Part shown: positions 11,353 to 24,000 of the stretch, piece after piece | How positions within the stretch are numbered: the first letter of the stretch is position 1 | How the letters are laid out: every line of letters begins with the position of its first letter | From: Begonia masoniana | Taxonomy: Eukaryota; Streptophyta; Magnoliopsida; Cucurbitales; Begoniaceae | Direction of reading: 5' to 3' | Length of the DNA stretch: 64,000 nucleotides | Assembly (NCBI GenBank): GCA_022432975.1 | Contig: CM039511.1 | Coordinates: 19,928,557 to 19,992,556 of the forward strand | Notes under the pieces: model-generated | Told to the model about the DNA's origin: nothing | Seen by the model: the letters and a program-made list of their open reading frames with translations, nothing else | Databases searched by the model: none | Translations under genes and position numbers: made by a program

Positions 11353-11516
11353 TGTAACACCCGACAATTTCGGCCAGGTGATTTTCTCAACCATTTTAAT
11401 TGTCATCCTTTTTATTGACTTTTATGATTTTAAATTTAATGTCAAGACTTATTTATTACAAGTTGAGTGAAACTAGGTTGGGTGGCAAGTTTGTAATTAA
11501 GGTGGATTTTTATTAG

Positions 11517-11526
11517 TATAAATAGG
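11517..11526 (+). promoter_or_regulatory. TATA box of solo LTR-2A
   Basis: TATAAATAGG lies 165 bp into the LTR, upstream of a CT-rich leader. The same motif is at 21211-21220 in the second copy. Confidence 0.6.
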
Positions 11527-12002
11527 TTATAGAAAATTCTTAAACCTCATTAAAACCTCACTGTAGCTGACATTTCCTCTCTCGGCGATTCCTTTTCTTC
11601 CATAGCTTCCTCTCTGCCAGCTATTCCTTCGCCGGCGACCAGTTCTTCAGCCTCCACTTCGACAATCCACGCTCTATGTAAGATTTAGACAATGTAGTTA
11701 CTGAGTAGTTACTTAGAGCTCTGTCTTCAGCTAGAACTTGAGGTTTCGGATTCTTCACTAACAAAGTAATGGTAGTGACAATCATGACATGTGTTTAGTA
11801 TTGGCATTTCTGATTCGATTCTGGACATTTAGATAACAGACCATGTTTAGTTGTTAGACTTAAATCCGGTTATTTAGGTTCTGGAAGTTTAATCTGTACA
11901 CACTAGGCGCTCGACTAGGAAGATTAGAAATATTTATGTTAGATACTAGGATGACTTTTAATTAGGTTTTTGATTTAACACTGTAATGTGAAATATTTCT
12001 AG

Positions 12003-12047
12003 GTGAAGAAGTTTGAAGAAAAGTGCTCAAGTTGCTAAGGAAACAAG
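12003..12047 (+). other. Exon-like segment in LTR-2A
   Basis: A 45-nt segment lies between AAATATTTCTAG and GTAAGTGAG and ends GTTGCTAAGGAAACAAG. The LTR at 58707 has a segment of identical length ending CTTGCTAAGGATGACAG. A first donor-like site (CTAT|GTAAG) is at 11678. The region is absent from copy B, where 11951 to about 13190 has been lost. Confidence 0.45.
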
Positions 12048-12962
12048 GTAAGTGAGTGAGTAAGATTCCCGGCCATTAAGGCCCTACATCACAAAGGTAC
12101 TAGGTAGAAGTTGTCTATGAGGTTTAAAGATTTTCTGTGCTATTGTCTGTTTAGTTATGGTGCTCGAGTTGATGTTATGATCCTTTGATGAATGAATGGC
12201 TTGTTCAGTAGTCTGATGAACTAAGATTACTCATGTTCATGCATCATGAATGTTTTCCCAAGCATATGAAGATGTTTTAAATGCATGATTTCTCCTATAA
12301 ACAAGATATGAATATGAAACTTATGCAACAAGGATTAAGAGAGGGTTGGGGGAGGTTTGGCGTATGTCACTGTCCAAAAGGAGGACCATGAATACGACCC
12401 GCAAGGGACTATGTACACTCTCACTGTCAACCCCCTTTTCGGCACAAATCCTCCCTTAATCCATATGATGAAAATGATGAACATGAACTAGAACAAGAAC
12501 ACGAAAAGATCATGAACATGTGTTTCTTTAACTCGTGCATTCATGCATACATGTTAGCATTGCATTCCTTACTAAGCATTAGGCTTATAGTTTAAACCTT
12601 ATGATGTAGATGAAGAACTACCAGGTGAGGATTTCAAGTCTAATGAGGATGACTAAGGCTGGTTGCTGAAAGGTGCTCAAGGTGACAGATTGGTGGCTGG
12701 GAAGGCGATTTTAACTCCTGGTTACTACTTTTATCATGTTAGTAAAGTTATGAATACTAAGGTCTATGTAGGATGTTTTCTTAAAACAATGGATACTGGA
12801 ACCTGACTGACTAACTTCTGAGTTTGAGAATGATCGTGAAATGATAGAATGATCTGTTTTGTTAGAGTCTCTCGCTACACGTATTCTAATGAGATTATGG
12901 TCCAACTGTGTGTTAGTTTATTCAGTCATGTTAAAGTTTATGAAAGTCTGAAAGTTTCCTGT

Positions 12963-13520
12963 CTATCGGATGAAGTCTTCCATCGGATTGTGTCTTCCAT
13001 CGGATGAAGTCTTCCATCGGATGAAGTCTTCTATCGGATGAAGTCTCCATCGGATGAAGTCTTCCATCAGATGATGTCTTCCATCGGATGAAGTCTTCCA
13101 TCGGATGAAGTCTTCCATCGGATGAAGTCTCCATCGGATGAAGTCTTCCATCGGATGATGTCTTCTAACGGAATGAAGTTTTATGAGTCACGTGTTGTGC
13201 ATGTGTCAATCGGTAGAAGTCGATATAAGTCTTGTCGTTTTGTGATCGGATGAAGTTTAATGAGTCACGTGTTGTGCATGTGTCAATCGGTAGAAGTCGA
13301 TATAAGTCTTGTCGTTTTGTGATTGGATGAAGTTTAATGAGTCACGTGATGAGCATGTGTCAATCGGTAGATGTAGGTTTTTCTATTACCGGTAGGAGTA
13401 TGTATTAAGTCTTGTCGTCTTATGATCGGAATGAAGTTTAATGAAATACGTGGGATGCATGTGTCAATCGGTAGGAGCGTGCACCATGCTTTGTCGTTTT
13501 GTGATCGATAGATGTCTTTG
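12963..13520 (+). repeat. Short minisatellite in LTR-2A
   Basis: About ten units of CATCGGATGAAGTCTTC (15-17 bp, some with CAGATGATG variants) are followed by about four longer units containing GAGTCACGTGTTGTGCATG and ATCGGTAGAAGTCGATATAAG. This is the ancestral, short state of the array enlarged at 21640-24560. Confidence 0.9.
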
Positions 13521-13711
13521 AGTTTCCAATTCTCTTCGGCTAAGTGTCTTAACGTTTTCTACTTATTGGGTTTTCCGCTGTACAGTTGAGGATTTAAGAT
13601 AGAATTATAATCACTGAGAGAAAATTTAAAATTTCTCGTAATTTCTCTTAGTTCAGTTCAATGTTTTGGGTAGCGAAACCGGGTCTGGCAGACTCGGGGC
13701 GTTACATATTG

Positions 13712-14318
13712 AATACAGTAAGTTTGGGGATGAGAGATCAAAAGAAAGTTTGAGCAAGTTCAATGAGTGAGCAAAAACTGAGAAGAAAATATTGAGTGGG
13801 AGAAATAAGAAAGGATAAGGTGTGCTCTGATTACACGTTTGTATCTATAAAATTCCTACCCTTTTAACCTCGCCTTACATTACAAGCTTCTAAAAACCTA
13901 TCGACTTTTATTTTGGTTAATGGATAATTACTATTAGTTGGATAGTGGGCAAAGCTGGTGAATGATTAAAGTGAATGGAGTGATTCCTGAGTGAAATGAG
14001 AATACATCCCTTACCTGTAGTTATATTAGTTGAACCAACAATTAGGAGAAAATAAGAATGAAAAACACACACACACGAATATTTCTATGCAAGCTATTGT
14101 CAATGCGCTAATATGAGTTGTTTCTTTTGCAAAGTACTAAATTTGGTGTTTTTAGTATGAATTTTTCAAGCTGAGACAATTTACCAAAAACCTTGATTCA
14201 TATTGTTTTACCATTGATGTATGTTGAGCATTCTATATTTGATTGAGATTATATATTTGTTTTAATTGAACTGCATTTTGTTCACTTGAGGACAAGCTTT
14301 CATTCAAGTTTGGGGGTG
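13712..14318 (+). other. Athila 3' untranslated region, second part, with polypurine tract
   Basis: No gene is seen. CTTGAGGACAAGC near 14285 and AGTTTGGGGGTG (14308-14318) directly before the LTR form the polypurine tract. The phrase AGTAAGTTTGGGGATGAGAG near 13723 is a second, similar purine run. Confidence 0.65.
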
Positions 14319-15777
14319 TGATAAGTGTGTATTTTACACACTTATTTATACTTTTTATACTTGATTTGATAAGTTTTTCTCAAGTGTTGGAAGGAATTTG
14401 ATGTATTTTGTGTAAGTGTGCAGACAATTTATTTAAAGTAGGAAGAAAAGAAAAGAGAAGCTGAGGAAGAAAAGAAAGATGAGGCAAGAAATTGGCAGAG
14501 AAGGAGGCGATCGATCGGCCCTCATTAGGCGATCGATCGCCTGAAATTAAAAGAAAAAAAAAACAGAGAAGGCGCCGATCGATCGCTCAATTCCTGCGAT
14601 CGATCGACTGAAGAGAAGAATTGTTTAGAAGAATTGATGCACGAAACAGAGAAGGTGCCGATCGATCGCTCATTCCTGCGATCGATCGGCTGTAAGGAAT
14701 GAAAATTGACGCAAGGTGCCGATCGATCGCTACAATTCCTACGATCGATCGGCTGAAGAATAGATAGATTATGAAGACAGAATTAGAGCCGATCGATCGG
14801 CCATTTCAGGCGATCGGCTACAAATTTGGAAAGTCTCTTCTTCTAATCTAAACCGTTAATCTAAGGAAAGATCAAATCTCAACCACTAATCGATTGAAGA
14901 GAAGAATAAAACCTAAAGCATAGACATTTGATAATTATTCTGAGTTCAGCGATTTTGGCAAGCAGAAGGCGGAGAAGAAATCTTCAAAAGCGGCGAAAAG
15001 AATTCTCAAGACATCAGCATAGTTTTCTTTCGTTTCCTTTAATTTTTATTTATGAACATCATGAACATCATTATTTTGTTGTTTCTTTGTCTCTGAGCAT
15101 GAACTAACTTTTTATTCTAGGGCTACGATGTAGCCAGACGATGTTTATTTTATGTTCTTCGTTTAATTATAATTTATAGATACTTCTTCCAATATTGTTG
15201 GCACATTTAATTTCTATTCTTAAAGCTTGTAAATTTGTGGCCAATCTTTACTTGATTTTTTGGGTGTTTTGAGACTGAGAGGTGATAAACACCCGAGCAC
15301 TGAAATTAATGTCATAAATATGCGTAGGCTAGAGATAGTTATGGTATTGATGTGATCATTGGATTTTTTGATTTATTTGTATTTGATTAATGTAGGATTT
15401 GAGACTGAGAAGTGATAACCCATTAATCAGATAACCTATGCAATGCTCGAGAGAGATTGTATTAGAATTTAGTGAAATCGATCATCAACATAGGAAGAAT
15501 ATTTATGAATATAATTGCGAAGGACTGAAATAACTGTTGTCTTAGTGAAATCGTAGTACTTAGGCTTTTATCAATTTGATTTAATCTCATTTTATCTGCT
15601 TTGCTATTTTACATTTGTTTATTTTAATTATTTTAATTTCAATTCTTGAAACCATAAAACGTGTATTCAATTAATTATTTCGATTATTAATTAACAAGTC
15701 CTCATGGGTTCGACACTCTATCTATCACTATATTATTTGTTGCGACTCGTACACTTGCAAACATAATTTTCACAACA
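14319..15777 (+). repeat. Athila-type 3' LTR, copy A
   Basis: It starts TGATAAGTGTGTATTTTACA directly after the polypurine tract and ends at TTTTCACAACA, shortly after the phrase TTGCGACTCGTACACTTGC. Its exact right edge is uncertain by about 3 bp because the partner LTR lies outside the window. The stretch 14506-14820 holds five pairs of GATCGATCG palindromes. Confidence 0.8.
14506..14820 (+). repeat. Cluster of paired GATCGATCG palindromes in the Athila LTR
   Basis: Five modules read roughly CAGAGAAGG, then GCCGATCGATCG, an 8-14 nt spacer and CGATCGATCGGC. Each pair can fold as a stem as well as each half being self-complementary. The same modules occur in the internal region at 8494-8594 and one in the unrelated LTR at 60615-60652. 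Confidence 0.85.
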
Positions 15778-16994
15778 GCCATCAATTAAACCACTTCCTT
15801 GAAGAGTCATTTGATCAATCCTTTAAACATCAGCCATGGACTCTTGCTGTAAATCTTTAGCCATGAATCAGGTCCATTGGGAGGCAAGAGAGTCCCGTCC
15901 ATGTTTGAAAACAAAAAAGAAAACCAAAAAAAAAAAAGATAAACAAACATCAAAACCTCAACTGAAACCAAAAAATAAAAAAGAATAGTTGTTCGAGATT
16001 TTGAGCAGCTTCATTACCTGAAGAAACCTACTGATAGTTCCTTTAAAATGCGTCAGTCATTAAAATTGTGCGCAAAGATATGCATACCGTATGTAGAGAT
16101 ATGCATGCATAATGTGGCGCTCACCCGGTAAAGCAACTACGTCCCCAATATTTTAATCATAAAATATGTATAATCTTATATCGTTTGTTAGAAGTAAAAA
16201 TAAATAATTATAAGTAAATTTCTTCTCTTTTCCTGCTACTTTGTGTTTTGAGCTAAAACCTACAAACAAGATCTGGAAGACTAGACAATATTTTGCTGGT
16301 GAGGGATAGCAGACTCCACACATAAGCATTGCTGAGAATAGAAAAATTAGAGTTTATACAGTGTTCGTCCGAAGAACTCAGTGGGATTCACTTGGTTCTA
16401 AACTTTACGAGGGCAAATACAAGAAGATACAAGAAGGATTTACTGGAGTAATCATTTCTGTTTGGTTCCCGAGAAAGTGCTGGAAAATTATATTGAAAAA
16501 AAATATATTTCAAATTTTCTGTCAGCTACTACTGACGGTTCCAATGTAGTTGAGTTCTTGGCAAATACATTGTTCTTAACGATTTCCGACATCCCTGTTC
16601 TTTCTTATGGTACTAGAAATCGATTTAAAATAACATCATATTTGGGCAGTACATGCTCAACAACTTCTGACTGAAATATGCCAAAAAAATGAAGAAAGAG
16701 TTCATCTTTTTCTCCATTTGCATGTACCGTAATCACAAATTATTTGCATGTAACAACAGTCAAACCCCCCAAATAATTCTGACCCTTCTAAAAAAATGTG
16801 TTTTAGTAGCATAGAAATAAAAAAAATAAAAAAAAACTTGAGAAATGCGACGAATCAACGCAACTTTACAGAAGAAAAACAAACTAGATTCGGAAAGAAG
16901 AATTCACTACTTAAAATCAAAATATAAAAGTTCACGCAATTTAACAGCCGAACATTGTACTAGTTACACAAACAACATTGGGCGCATGAAAGCT
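15778..16994. other. Flanking DNA of the Athila element, copy A
   Basis: About 1.2 kb without a supported gene. The short open frames here (for instance 16361-16549) show no recognisable protein. The identical stretch at 26845-28066 runs into the 3' flank of the kinase gene, so this is duplicated host sequence. Several A-rich runs and ATGCAT-like repeats (16078-16115) are present. Confidence 0.6.
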
Positions 16995-17158
16995 CACGGT
17001 CTCTACCATCTCACCCTTTGCCAATACAAGCAATTCCACCTCAAGTGCTGTTTCCACAAAGACTGAAGAATGTGAAGCTTGATAATCAGTTTTCTAAGTT
17101 TCTCGATGTTTTCAAAAAGCTCCACATCAACATTCTATTCGCAGAGGCCCTCGAATAA

Positions 17159-17884
17159 ATGCCTAATTATGCAAAGTTTCTGAAAGATATTTTATCTCAT
17201 AAGTGTAAGATCAAAGAAGGTAGTATGATCGCTTTGACGGAGGAATGCAGCGTTATTATTCAACGGAAGTTTCCACAAAAACTGAAGAATCTAGGAAGTT
17301 TCACTATTCCATGTGAAATTGGGGAGTCAATTTTTGAGCGGGCATTGTGTGATTTGGGTGCTAGTATAAATTTAATGCCGTTATCACTATTTCAAAAACT
17401 TGGTCTTGGTGAAGCAAAGCCCACTAGTGTATTTCTACAGATGGTCGATCGCTCTATCAAGCATCCGTATGGGGTGATTGAAGATGTCTTTGTCAAAGTT
17501 GACAAGTTTATTTTCCACGCTGATTTCTTGATTCTCGATATGGAGGAAGATAGTAGCATCCCGATAATATTAGGTCGACCATTCTTAGCAACAGGAGGAG
17601 CTGTAATTGATCTCAGAAAGGGAGAACTCAAATTGCAAGTACATGATGAAAAGGTGACATTCAAGGTATATAAATCTATGGAGTACCCAATATCTAGCGC
17701 TAACATATTTCGGGTGGAACTCCCTAACACTGTAATAAGGGAAGCTTCACGTCAACAAAACGACTTTCTTGAGCCTAATAGGAAGCAGTATGTTAAAACT
17801 TTGGGAGAGTATACATTACGGGTCATACCATCTATTAAGAAACCACCGACTACGAAACGATTCTGGCGAATGATAAGTTGGTAA
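17159..17884 (+). pseudogene. Athila-type aspartic protease segment, copy B
   Basis: Same protein as at 7460, with CDLGASINLMP and PIILGRPFLATGG intact. A missing C near 17849 (CCACCGAC against CCACCCGAC) shifts the last 11 codons and ends the frame early. The upstream TAA (17156-17158) of copy A is shared. Only about 160 bp of gag sequence precedes it because the duplication begins at 16995. Confidence 0.86.
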
Positions 17885-18862
17885 ATGGACAACGATAAAC
17901 ACAATATTGGGACGGTACATGTAAAAGTGCAAAGTCCATCATATATTTCGACCCCACATGAAGAAGCATTTCGTCAAGCTGATGACATTAAAACACGCAC
18001 TCGGTGGGAGGTAACCCATTTGTCATTTATTTTCTTTTTATTTTTATTTTCTTTTTACTTTATTTTTCTTATTTTCATTTTCAGTTCTAATTTCGTTATT
18101 TCTTTTTGATACGAGTAGTTTTATATTATAAGTTAAGTATTTGGTGTTTTAAAAAAAAAAATTATGGGCGTCTCTGGAAACAGAGAAGTCGCCGATCGAT
18201 CGGCTCTTTTGGCAATCGATCGGCGCACTTCCATTATTTTGATACCCGAGGAGTAGCCGATCAATCGGCTAAATAAGGCGATTGATCGGCGCTCTAATTT
18301 TATTACCTAGCTATCGATCGCGTCTTTCATTACCCTTTTTTCGCTGATTCAAAACCTACCCTGTCCTCTGAAATTTTCACCTGCGTTCGATCGGCGCCCA
18401 CTTCCAATATTTTTTGCACCTTCTTCAGCAACTCAAATCGAGCTCTCCACGACCACAGGTATGCCTCTGCTACTGCTCCCTTTCTCAGTCTCGCACCTGG
18501 ACATTTGGTATTCTCGCACGTTATCTTCAATATTCTGGTTTTGATCATACTGTGAAAATCTTTGGCATATGTAAACCGTATTCCAGCTGTGATCGTCAAA
18601 TTGACAGTGATAGTGTCTTTGTTTACTTTTGAGGATGGTTACAGTTCTTGTCCAATTGTGTTTCCACATGTTGTTATGCATGCCCACCAGATGCTTGCTT
18701 AAATGCCTAAGTCAAGTGCATTTTCAATTTTGCATTTTGTTTCATCTAGCTTTAGTCCTTGATTCTCTCACGTGCTCAACCGTCATGCGTGTGTATGCTG
18801 GGTTAGATGTGTTTGTTTCGTGTGTGCAGTAACAGGTTATATATTCTGTGTGCAATTCCAAA

Positions 18863-20149
18863 ATGCCATCGAAATGATCGAGAGCCACGACATGTTCAGT
18901 ATCATTCAACCCGATCCAGCACTCATTTATCAGCCCCACCGCAGCCAATTATTTTAAGGACTTTATGACCAAAGATAAGGCTATTATTTGTGAAGTGCAA
19001 TTCCAGCCTACAGCGGTCGACGACAACATTTTGACCACGCTCCAAAGACGAAGGTGGGAGACACTTGCTGTACTAGGAGGTGATGCGAACGTGAATGCCG
19101 TTCGTGAATTTTATGCCAATCTCAAAGCAGCTAACACTGAGGGACCAGTAAAAGTATGGAACAAGTTCATCAATTTTTCCGCCGAGGCTATCAATACTTA
19201 TCTTGGCCTTGATAATGATGCACCTGATGACTTTCAAACAATGATGGATGCCGGGCCGGACTATGAGTTGCTCTTACGTGAGATGGGCCACCGGGGTTCC
19301 ACATGGATTTATTCTTCGCACAACCCCACCCAACCACTACACATTATATCAAGCTGCCTCAATCGCTACACGCAAGCATGGTGCAAATTTATTCGAGGCA
19401 ACTTGATGCCCACATCTCAAAAGTCAGAATTAACCAAAGAACGGGTGGTGGTGCTTTACTGCATTCTCACGGGGCGTTCCATCAATATAGGGAAACTTAT
19501 ACACCGTAATATTCTCGCTTGTAGTAAAGGCGCTAGCACTGGCGGGCATAGACACCCAGTTCTAATCACACACTTATGCGCAGCCGCCAATGTCCCCATG
19601 AGCTCAACCGACGAACCATGGATCCAGCAGGCGGTGTACAGCTCACCGAATATTGAACGATTCGCCAATTGGCCTTATGGGACCGCCCGAGAAAATGGTT
19701 TAGGGTTCGATGAACATGATGTAAATGCGGTTATTCCTCCTCAACCAGTGCCTCTGCCTCGCGTACGACGTGATAATAATTTTTGAGGATTATCATCTGA
19801 ACAAGCTGCCTTGATGCAAGAACGACACGCTCACAAAGAGGCGCGCCTTAAGCAACGTTATGAAAGTCAGTCTGTAATTGGAGGTGCCTCATCCTCTTCG
19901 ACCATTCCTCAGTATTCCATGGATGATCTTGGGCGCATGATGGAAACATTAATGACCCGGCAATCCCGTATGGAACAGAGATTGATGGACCATTCTCAAT
20001 TTATGGCCCAATATATTGAAGCTTTCAACGCCCACCACGGTTATGCGACCCAATCCAACCCCCCTTTTCCTACTTATCCCGAGCATCTATTGCGGCCATA
20101 TGAAGACCCATGCGACGATGAGGATGATGACATGTCAGGATCCACATGA
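18863..20149 (+). pseudogene. Athila/Tat second ORF, copy B
   Basis: Identical in layout to 9167-10453, with the same internal TGA codons (at 18875 and 19784) and the same coiled and acidic tail. The sharing shows both stops arose before the duplication. No new difference in the protein was noticed between the copies. Confidence 0.82.
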
Positions 20150-21046
20150 GGTACACTATCCCTTTTTTATATTTTTCTTATGTGCTTAGTCTACTTTGAG
20201 GACAGTGTTTATCTTAAGTTTGGAGGTGATTTTCGCTTGATTTATTTCTCTGCTCTGTTGATCTATTATATATTATATGGTTAGGTATTTTGAAATCTTG
20301 GTTGTGGTGTCAATGATGATTTAAATGGAATAAATTCATGCTTTAAACTCCTTGAGATATACTGAGTAGAAGAGTGATTTGTTTTAGTTTGCATTGATTA
20401 AAGCTTACATAGTTATCTTCACAAATCTAAACACGATTTATTCTTGTTTGACCCTATTTGCTGGTGATATATATGTAGTCTATTGTGAGTGAAACCCAAA
20501 CACTGTAAGGGAGTGAACGAGAATAAACACGGTAAGGGAGTGTAACTCCAGTCAAATGCATTGATACGAGGACATTGTGAGGAAAATCCTTCTTAGTTTT
20601 GCATGATATTCACGAATGCAATTTGAAGTTTTCACAAATAAGAGAATGACTTAAGCCATCATTAAACTGTTTGAGCCTTCTTAGCTTACCATTCTGTGTC
20701 ATCTAATGACACCCATAGTCACCTATTTGAACCTATTATTTACCGTTCAATTGTACCTATGTCAGCCTAGCCACATACAGATTTTCCTACCTTTTCTAAA
20801 AGAGCACGGGATTTATTGATATATTTGAAGCAAAGTAGGGGAATGTAGTGGTGAGGATGAATACAAACTCATTTGTCATCTGTTGATTTATTTTTTGCGT
20901 TGTTTTGCTATTGTTATTCTGAGTTGTAAAAAAAAAAAGAGGAAAAACAAAAAAAAAACAAAAGAGTTCGAAAGTTTAGTTTTATTTTCAAGTTTGTTGT
21001 ATTTTACTCTGTAACTATGACAAAGGAGTTTATCTGAATGATATTG
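20150..21046 (+). other. Athila 3' untranslated region, copy B
   Basis: Matches 10454-11352 except for a shorter TA repeat near 20467 and A-run length changes near 20930-20960. No gene is seen. Confidence 0.6.
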
Positions 21047-24000
21047 TGTAACACCCGACAATTTCGGCCAGGTGATTTTCTCAACCATTTTAATTGTCAT
21101 CCTTTTTATTGACTTTTATGATTTTAAATTTAATGTCAAGACTTATTTATTACAAGTTGAGTGAAACTAGGTTGGGTGGCAAGTTTGTAATTAAGGTGGA
21201 TTTTTATTAGTATAAATAGGTTATAGAAAATTCTTAAACCTCATTAAAACCTCACTGTAGCTGACATTTCCTCTCTCGGCGATTCCTTTTCTTCCATAGC
21301 TTCCTCTCTGCCAGCTATTCCTTCGCCGGCGACCAGTTCTTCAGCCTCCACTTCGACAATCCACGCTCTATGTAAGATTTAGACAATGTAGTTACTGAGT
21401 AGTTACTTAGAGCTCTGTCTTCAGCTAGAACTTGAGGTTTCGGATTCTTCACTAACAAAGTAATGGTAGTGACAATCATGACATGTGTTTAGTATTGGCA
21501 TTTCTGATTCGATTCTGGACATTTAGATAACAGACCATGTTTAGTTGTTAGACTTAAATCCGGTTATTTAGGTTCTGGAAGTTTAATCTGTACACACTAG
21601 GCGCTCGACTAGGAAGATTAGAAATATTTATGTTAGATACTAGGATGAAGTTTAATGAGTCACGTGTTGTGCATGTGTCAATCGGTAGAAGTCGATATAA
21701 GTCTTGTCGTTTTGTGATCGGATGAAGTCTTCCATCGGATGAAGTCTCCATCGGATGAAGTCTTCTATCGGATGAAGTCTCCATCGGATGAAGTCTCCAT
21801 CGGATGAAGTCTTCCATCAGATGATGTCTTCCATCGGATGAAGTCTTCCATCAGATGATGTCTTCCATCGGATGAAGTCTTCTATCGGATGAAGTTTAAT
21901 GAGTCACGTGTTGTGCATGTGTCAATCGGTAGAAGTCGATATAAGTCTTGTCGTTTTGTGATCGGATGAAGTCTCCATCGGATGAAGTCTCCATCGGATG
22001 AAGTCTTCTATCGGATGAAGTCTCCATCGGATGAAGTCTCCATCGGATGAAGTCTTCCATCAGATGATGTCTTCCATCGGATGAAGTCTTCCATCGGATG
22101 AAGTCTCCATCGGATGAAGTCTTCCATCGGATGAAGTCTTCCATCGGATGAAGTCTCCATCGGATGAAGTCTTCCATCGGATGAAGTTTAATGAGTCACG
22201 TGTTGTGCATGTGTCAATCGGTAGGAGCGTGCACCATGCTTTGTCGTTTTGTGATCGGATGAAGTCTTCCATCAGATGATGTCTTCCATCGGATGAAGTC
22301 TCCATCGGATGAAGTCTTCTATCGGATGAAGTCTTCCATCAGATGATGTCTTCCATCGGATGAAGTCTCCATCGGATGAAGTCTTCCATCGGATGAAGTC
22401 TCCATCGGATGAAGTCTTCCATCAGATGATGTCTTCCATCGGATGAAGTCTCCATCGGATGAAGTCTCCATCGGATGAAGTCTCCATCGGATGAAGTCTC
22501 CATCGGATGAAGTCTTCCATCGGATGAAGTTTAATGAGTCACGTGTTGTGCATGTGTCAATCGGTAGAAGTCGATATAAGTCTTGTCGTTTTGTGATCGG
22601 ATGAAGTCTTCCATCGGATGATGTCTTCTAACGGAATGAAGTTTAATGAGTCACGTGTTGTGCATGTGTCAATCGGTAGAAGTCGATATAAGTCTTGTCG
22701 TTTTGTGATTGGATGAAGTTTAATGAGTCACGTGTTGTGCATGTGTCAATCGGTAGAAGTCGATATAAGTCTTGTCGTTTTGTGATCGGATGAAGTCTTC
22801 CATCGGATGATGTCTTCTAACGGAATGAAGTTTAATGAGTCACGTGTTGTGCATGTGTCAATCGGTAGAAGTCGATATAAGTCTTGTCGTTTTGTGATCG
22901 GATGAAGTCTTCTATCGGATGAAGTCTCCATCGGATGAAGTCTTCCATCGGATGATGTCTTCTAACGGAATGAAGTTTAATGAGTCACGTGTTGTGCATG
23001 TGTCAATCGGTAGAAGTCGATATAAGTCTTGTCGTTTTGTGATCGGATGAAGTCTCCATCGGATGAAGTCTTCCATCGGATGATGTCTTCTAACGGAATG
23101 AAGTTTAATGAGTCACGTGTTGTGCATGTGTCAATCGGTAGAAGTCGATATAAGTCTTGTCGTTTTGTGATCGGATGAAGTCTCCATCGGATGAAGTCTT
23201 CCATCAGATGATGTCTTCCATCGGATGAAGTCTTCCATCGGATGAAGTCTTCCATCGGATGAAGTCTTCCATCGGATGAAGTCTTCTATCGGATGAAGTC
23301 TCCATCGGATGAAGTCTTCCATCAGATGATGTCTTCCATCGGATGAAGTCTTCCATCGGATGAAGTCTTCCATCGGATGAAGTCTCCATCGGATGAAGTC
23401 TTCCATCGGATGATGTCTTCTAACGGAATGAAGTTTAATGAGTCACGTGTTGTGCATGTGTCAATCGGTAGAAGTCGATATAAGTCTTGTCGTTTTGTGA
23501 TCGGATGAAGTTTAATGAGTCACGTGTTGTGCATGTGTCAATCGGTAGAAGTCGATATAAGTCTTGTCGTTTTGTGATTGGATGAAGTTTAATGAGTCAC
23601 GTGTTGTGCATGTGTCAATCGGTAGATGTAGGTTTTTCTATTACCGGTAGGAGTATGTATTAAGTCTTGTCGTTTTGTGATCGGATGAAGTCTCCATCGG
23701 ATGAAGTCTTCATCGGATGAAGTCTCCATCGGATGAAGTCTTCCATCGGATGAAGTCTTCATCGGATGAAGTCTCCATCGGATGAAGTCTTCCATCGGAT
23801 GATGTCTTCTAACGGAATGAAGTTTAATGAGTCACGTGTTGTGCATGTGTCAATCGGTAGAAGTCGATATAAGTCTTGTCGTTTTGTGATCGGATGAAGT
23901 CTCCATCGGATGAAGTTTAATGAGTCACGTGTTGTGCATGTGTCAATCGGTAGAAGTCGATATAAGTCTTGTCGTTTTGTGATTGGATGAAGTTTAATGA

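Larger units (their letters stand above)
11353..13706 (+). mobile_element. Solo LTR of the long-LTR Ty3 family (LTR-2A), nested in the Athila 3' region
   Basis: It begins TGTAACACCCG and ends CGGGGCGTTACA, with TATTG directly before (11348-11352) and after (13707-13711), so it is a clean insertion followed by LTR-LTR recombination. A TATA box (TATAAATAGG, 11517-11526) is followed by a pyrimidine-rich leader. Exon-like 12003-12047 lies between an acceptor (TTTCTAG|G) and a donor (CAAG|GTAAGT). The 3' third (12963-13520) carries CATCGGATGAAGTCTTC units and four copies of a longer unit with CACGTG. Confidence 0.93.
6704..15777 (+). mobile_element. Athila-type Ty3/gypsy element, internally deleted, copy A (5' part outside window)
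   Basis: From the chromovirus junction at 6704 the plus strand carries gag with a cysteine knuckle, an Athila-type protease (7460-8200), a non-coding stretch, the second large ORF typical of Athila/Tat elements (9167-10453), a long 3' untranslated region with a nested solo LTR, a polypurine tract and the 3' LTR (14319-15777). RT, RNase H and integrase are absent: the protease frame runs within about 30 codons into non-coding sequence. The same deletion is present in the second copy (17 kb on), so it predates the segmental duplication. The element could move only with enzymes from relatives. Confidence 0.88.
7299..16994 (+). repeat. Segmental tandem duplication, copy A
   Basis: Starting at GGTCTCTACC (7299) the sequence matches 16998 onward at an offset of 9696-9699, apart from scattered small indels and the rearranged solo LTR. 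It covers the Athila tail, its 3' LTR and about 1.2 kb of flanking DNA. At the right junction (16989-16998) the flank passes through AAAGCT(CA) directly into the start of copy B. The sequence before 7299 also contains AAGCTCA, so the join shows about 5-7 bp of microhomology. Confidence 0.95.

Noticed and set aside
16361..16674. Possible small gene in the duplicated flank (also 27430-27743)
   Set aside because: Two overlapping short frames with no recognisable domain; both copies are identical because of the segmental duplication, so conservation says nothing.
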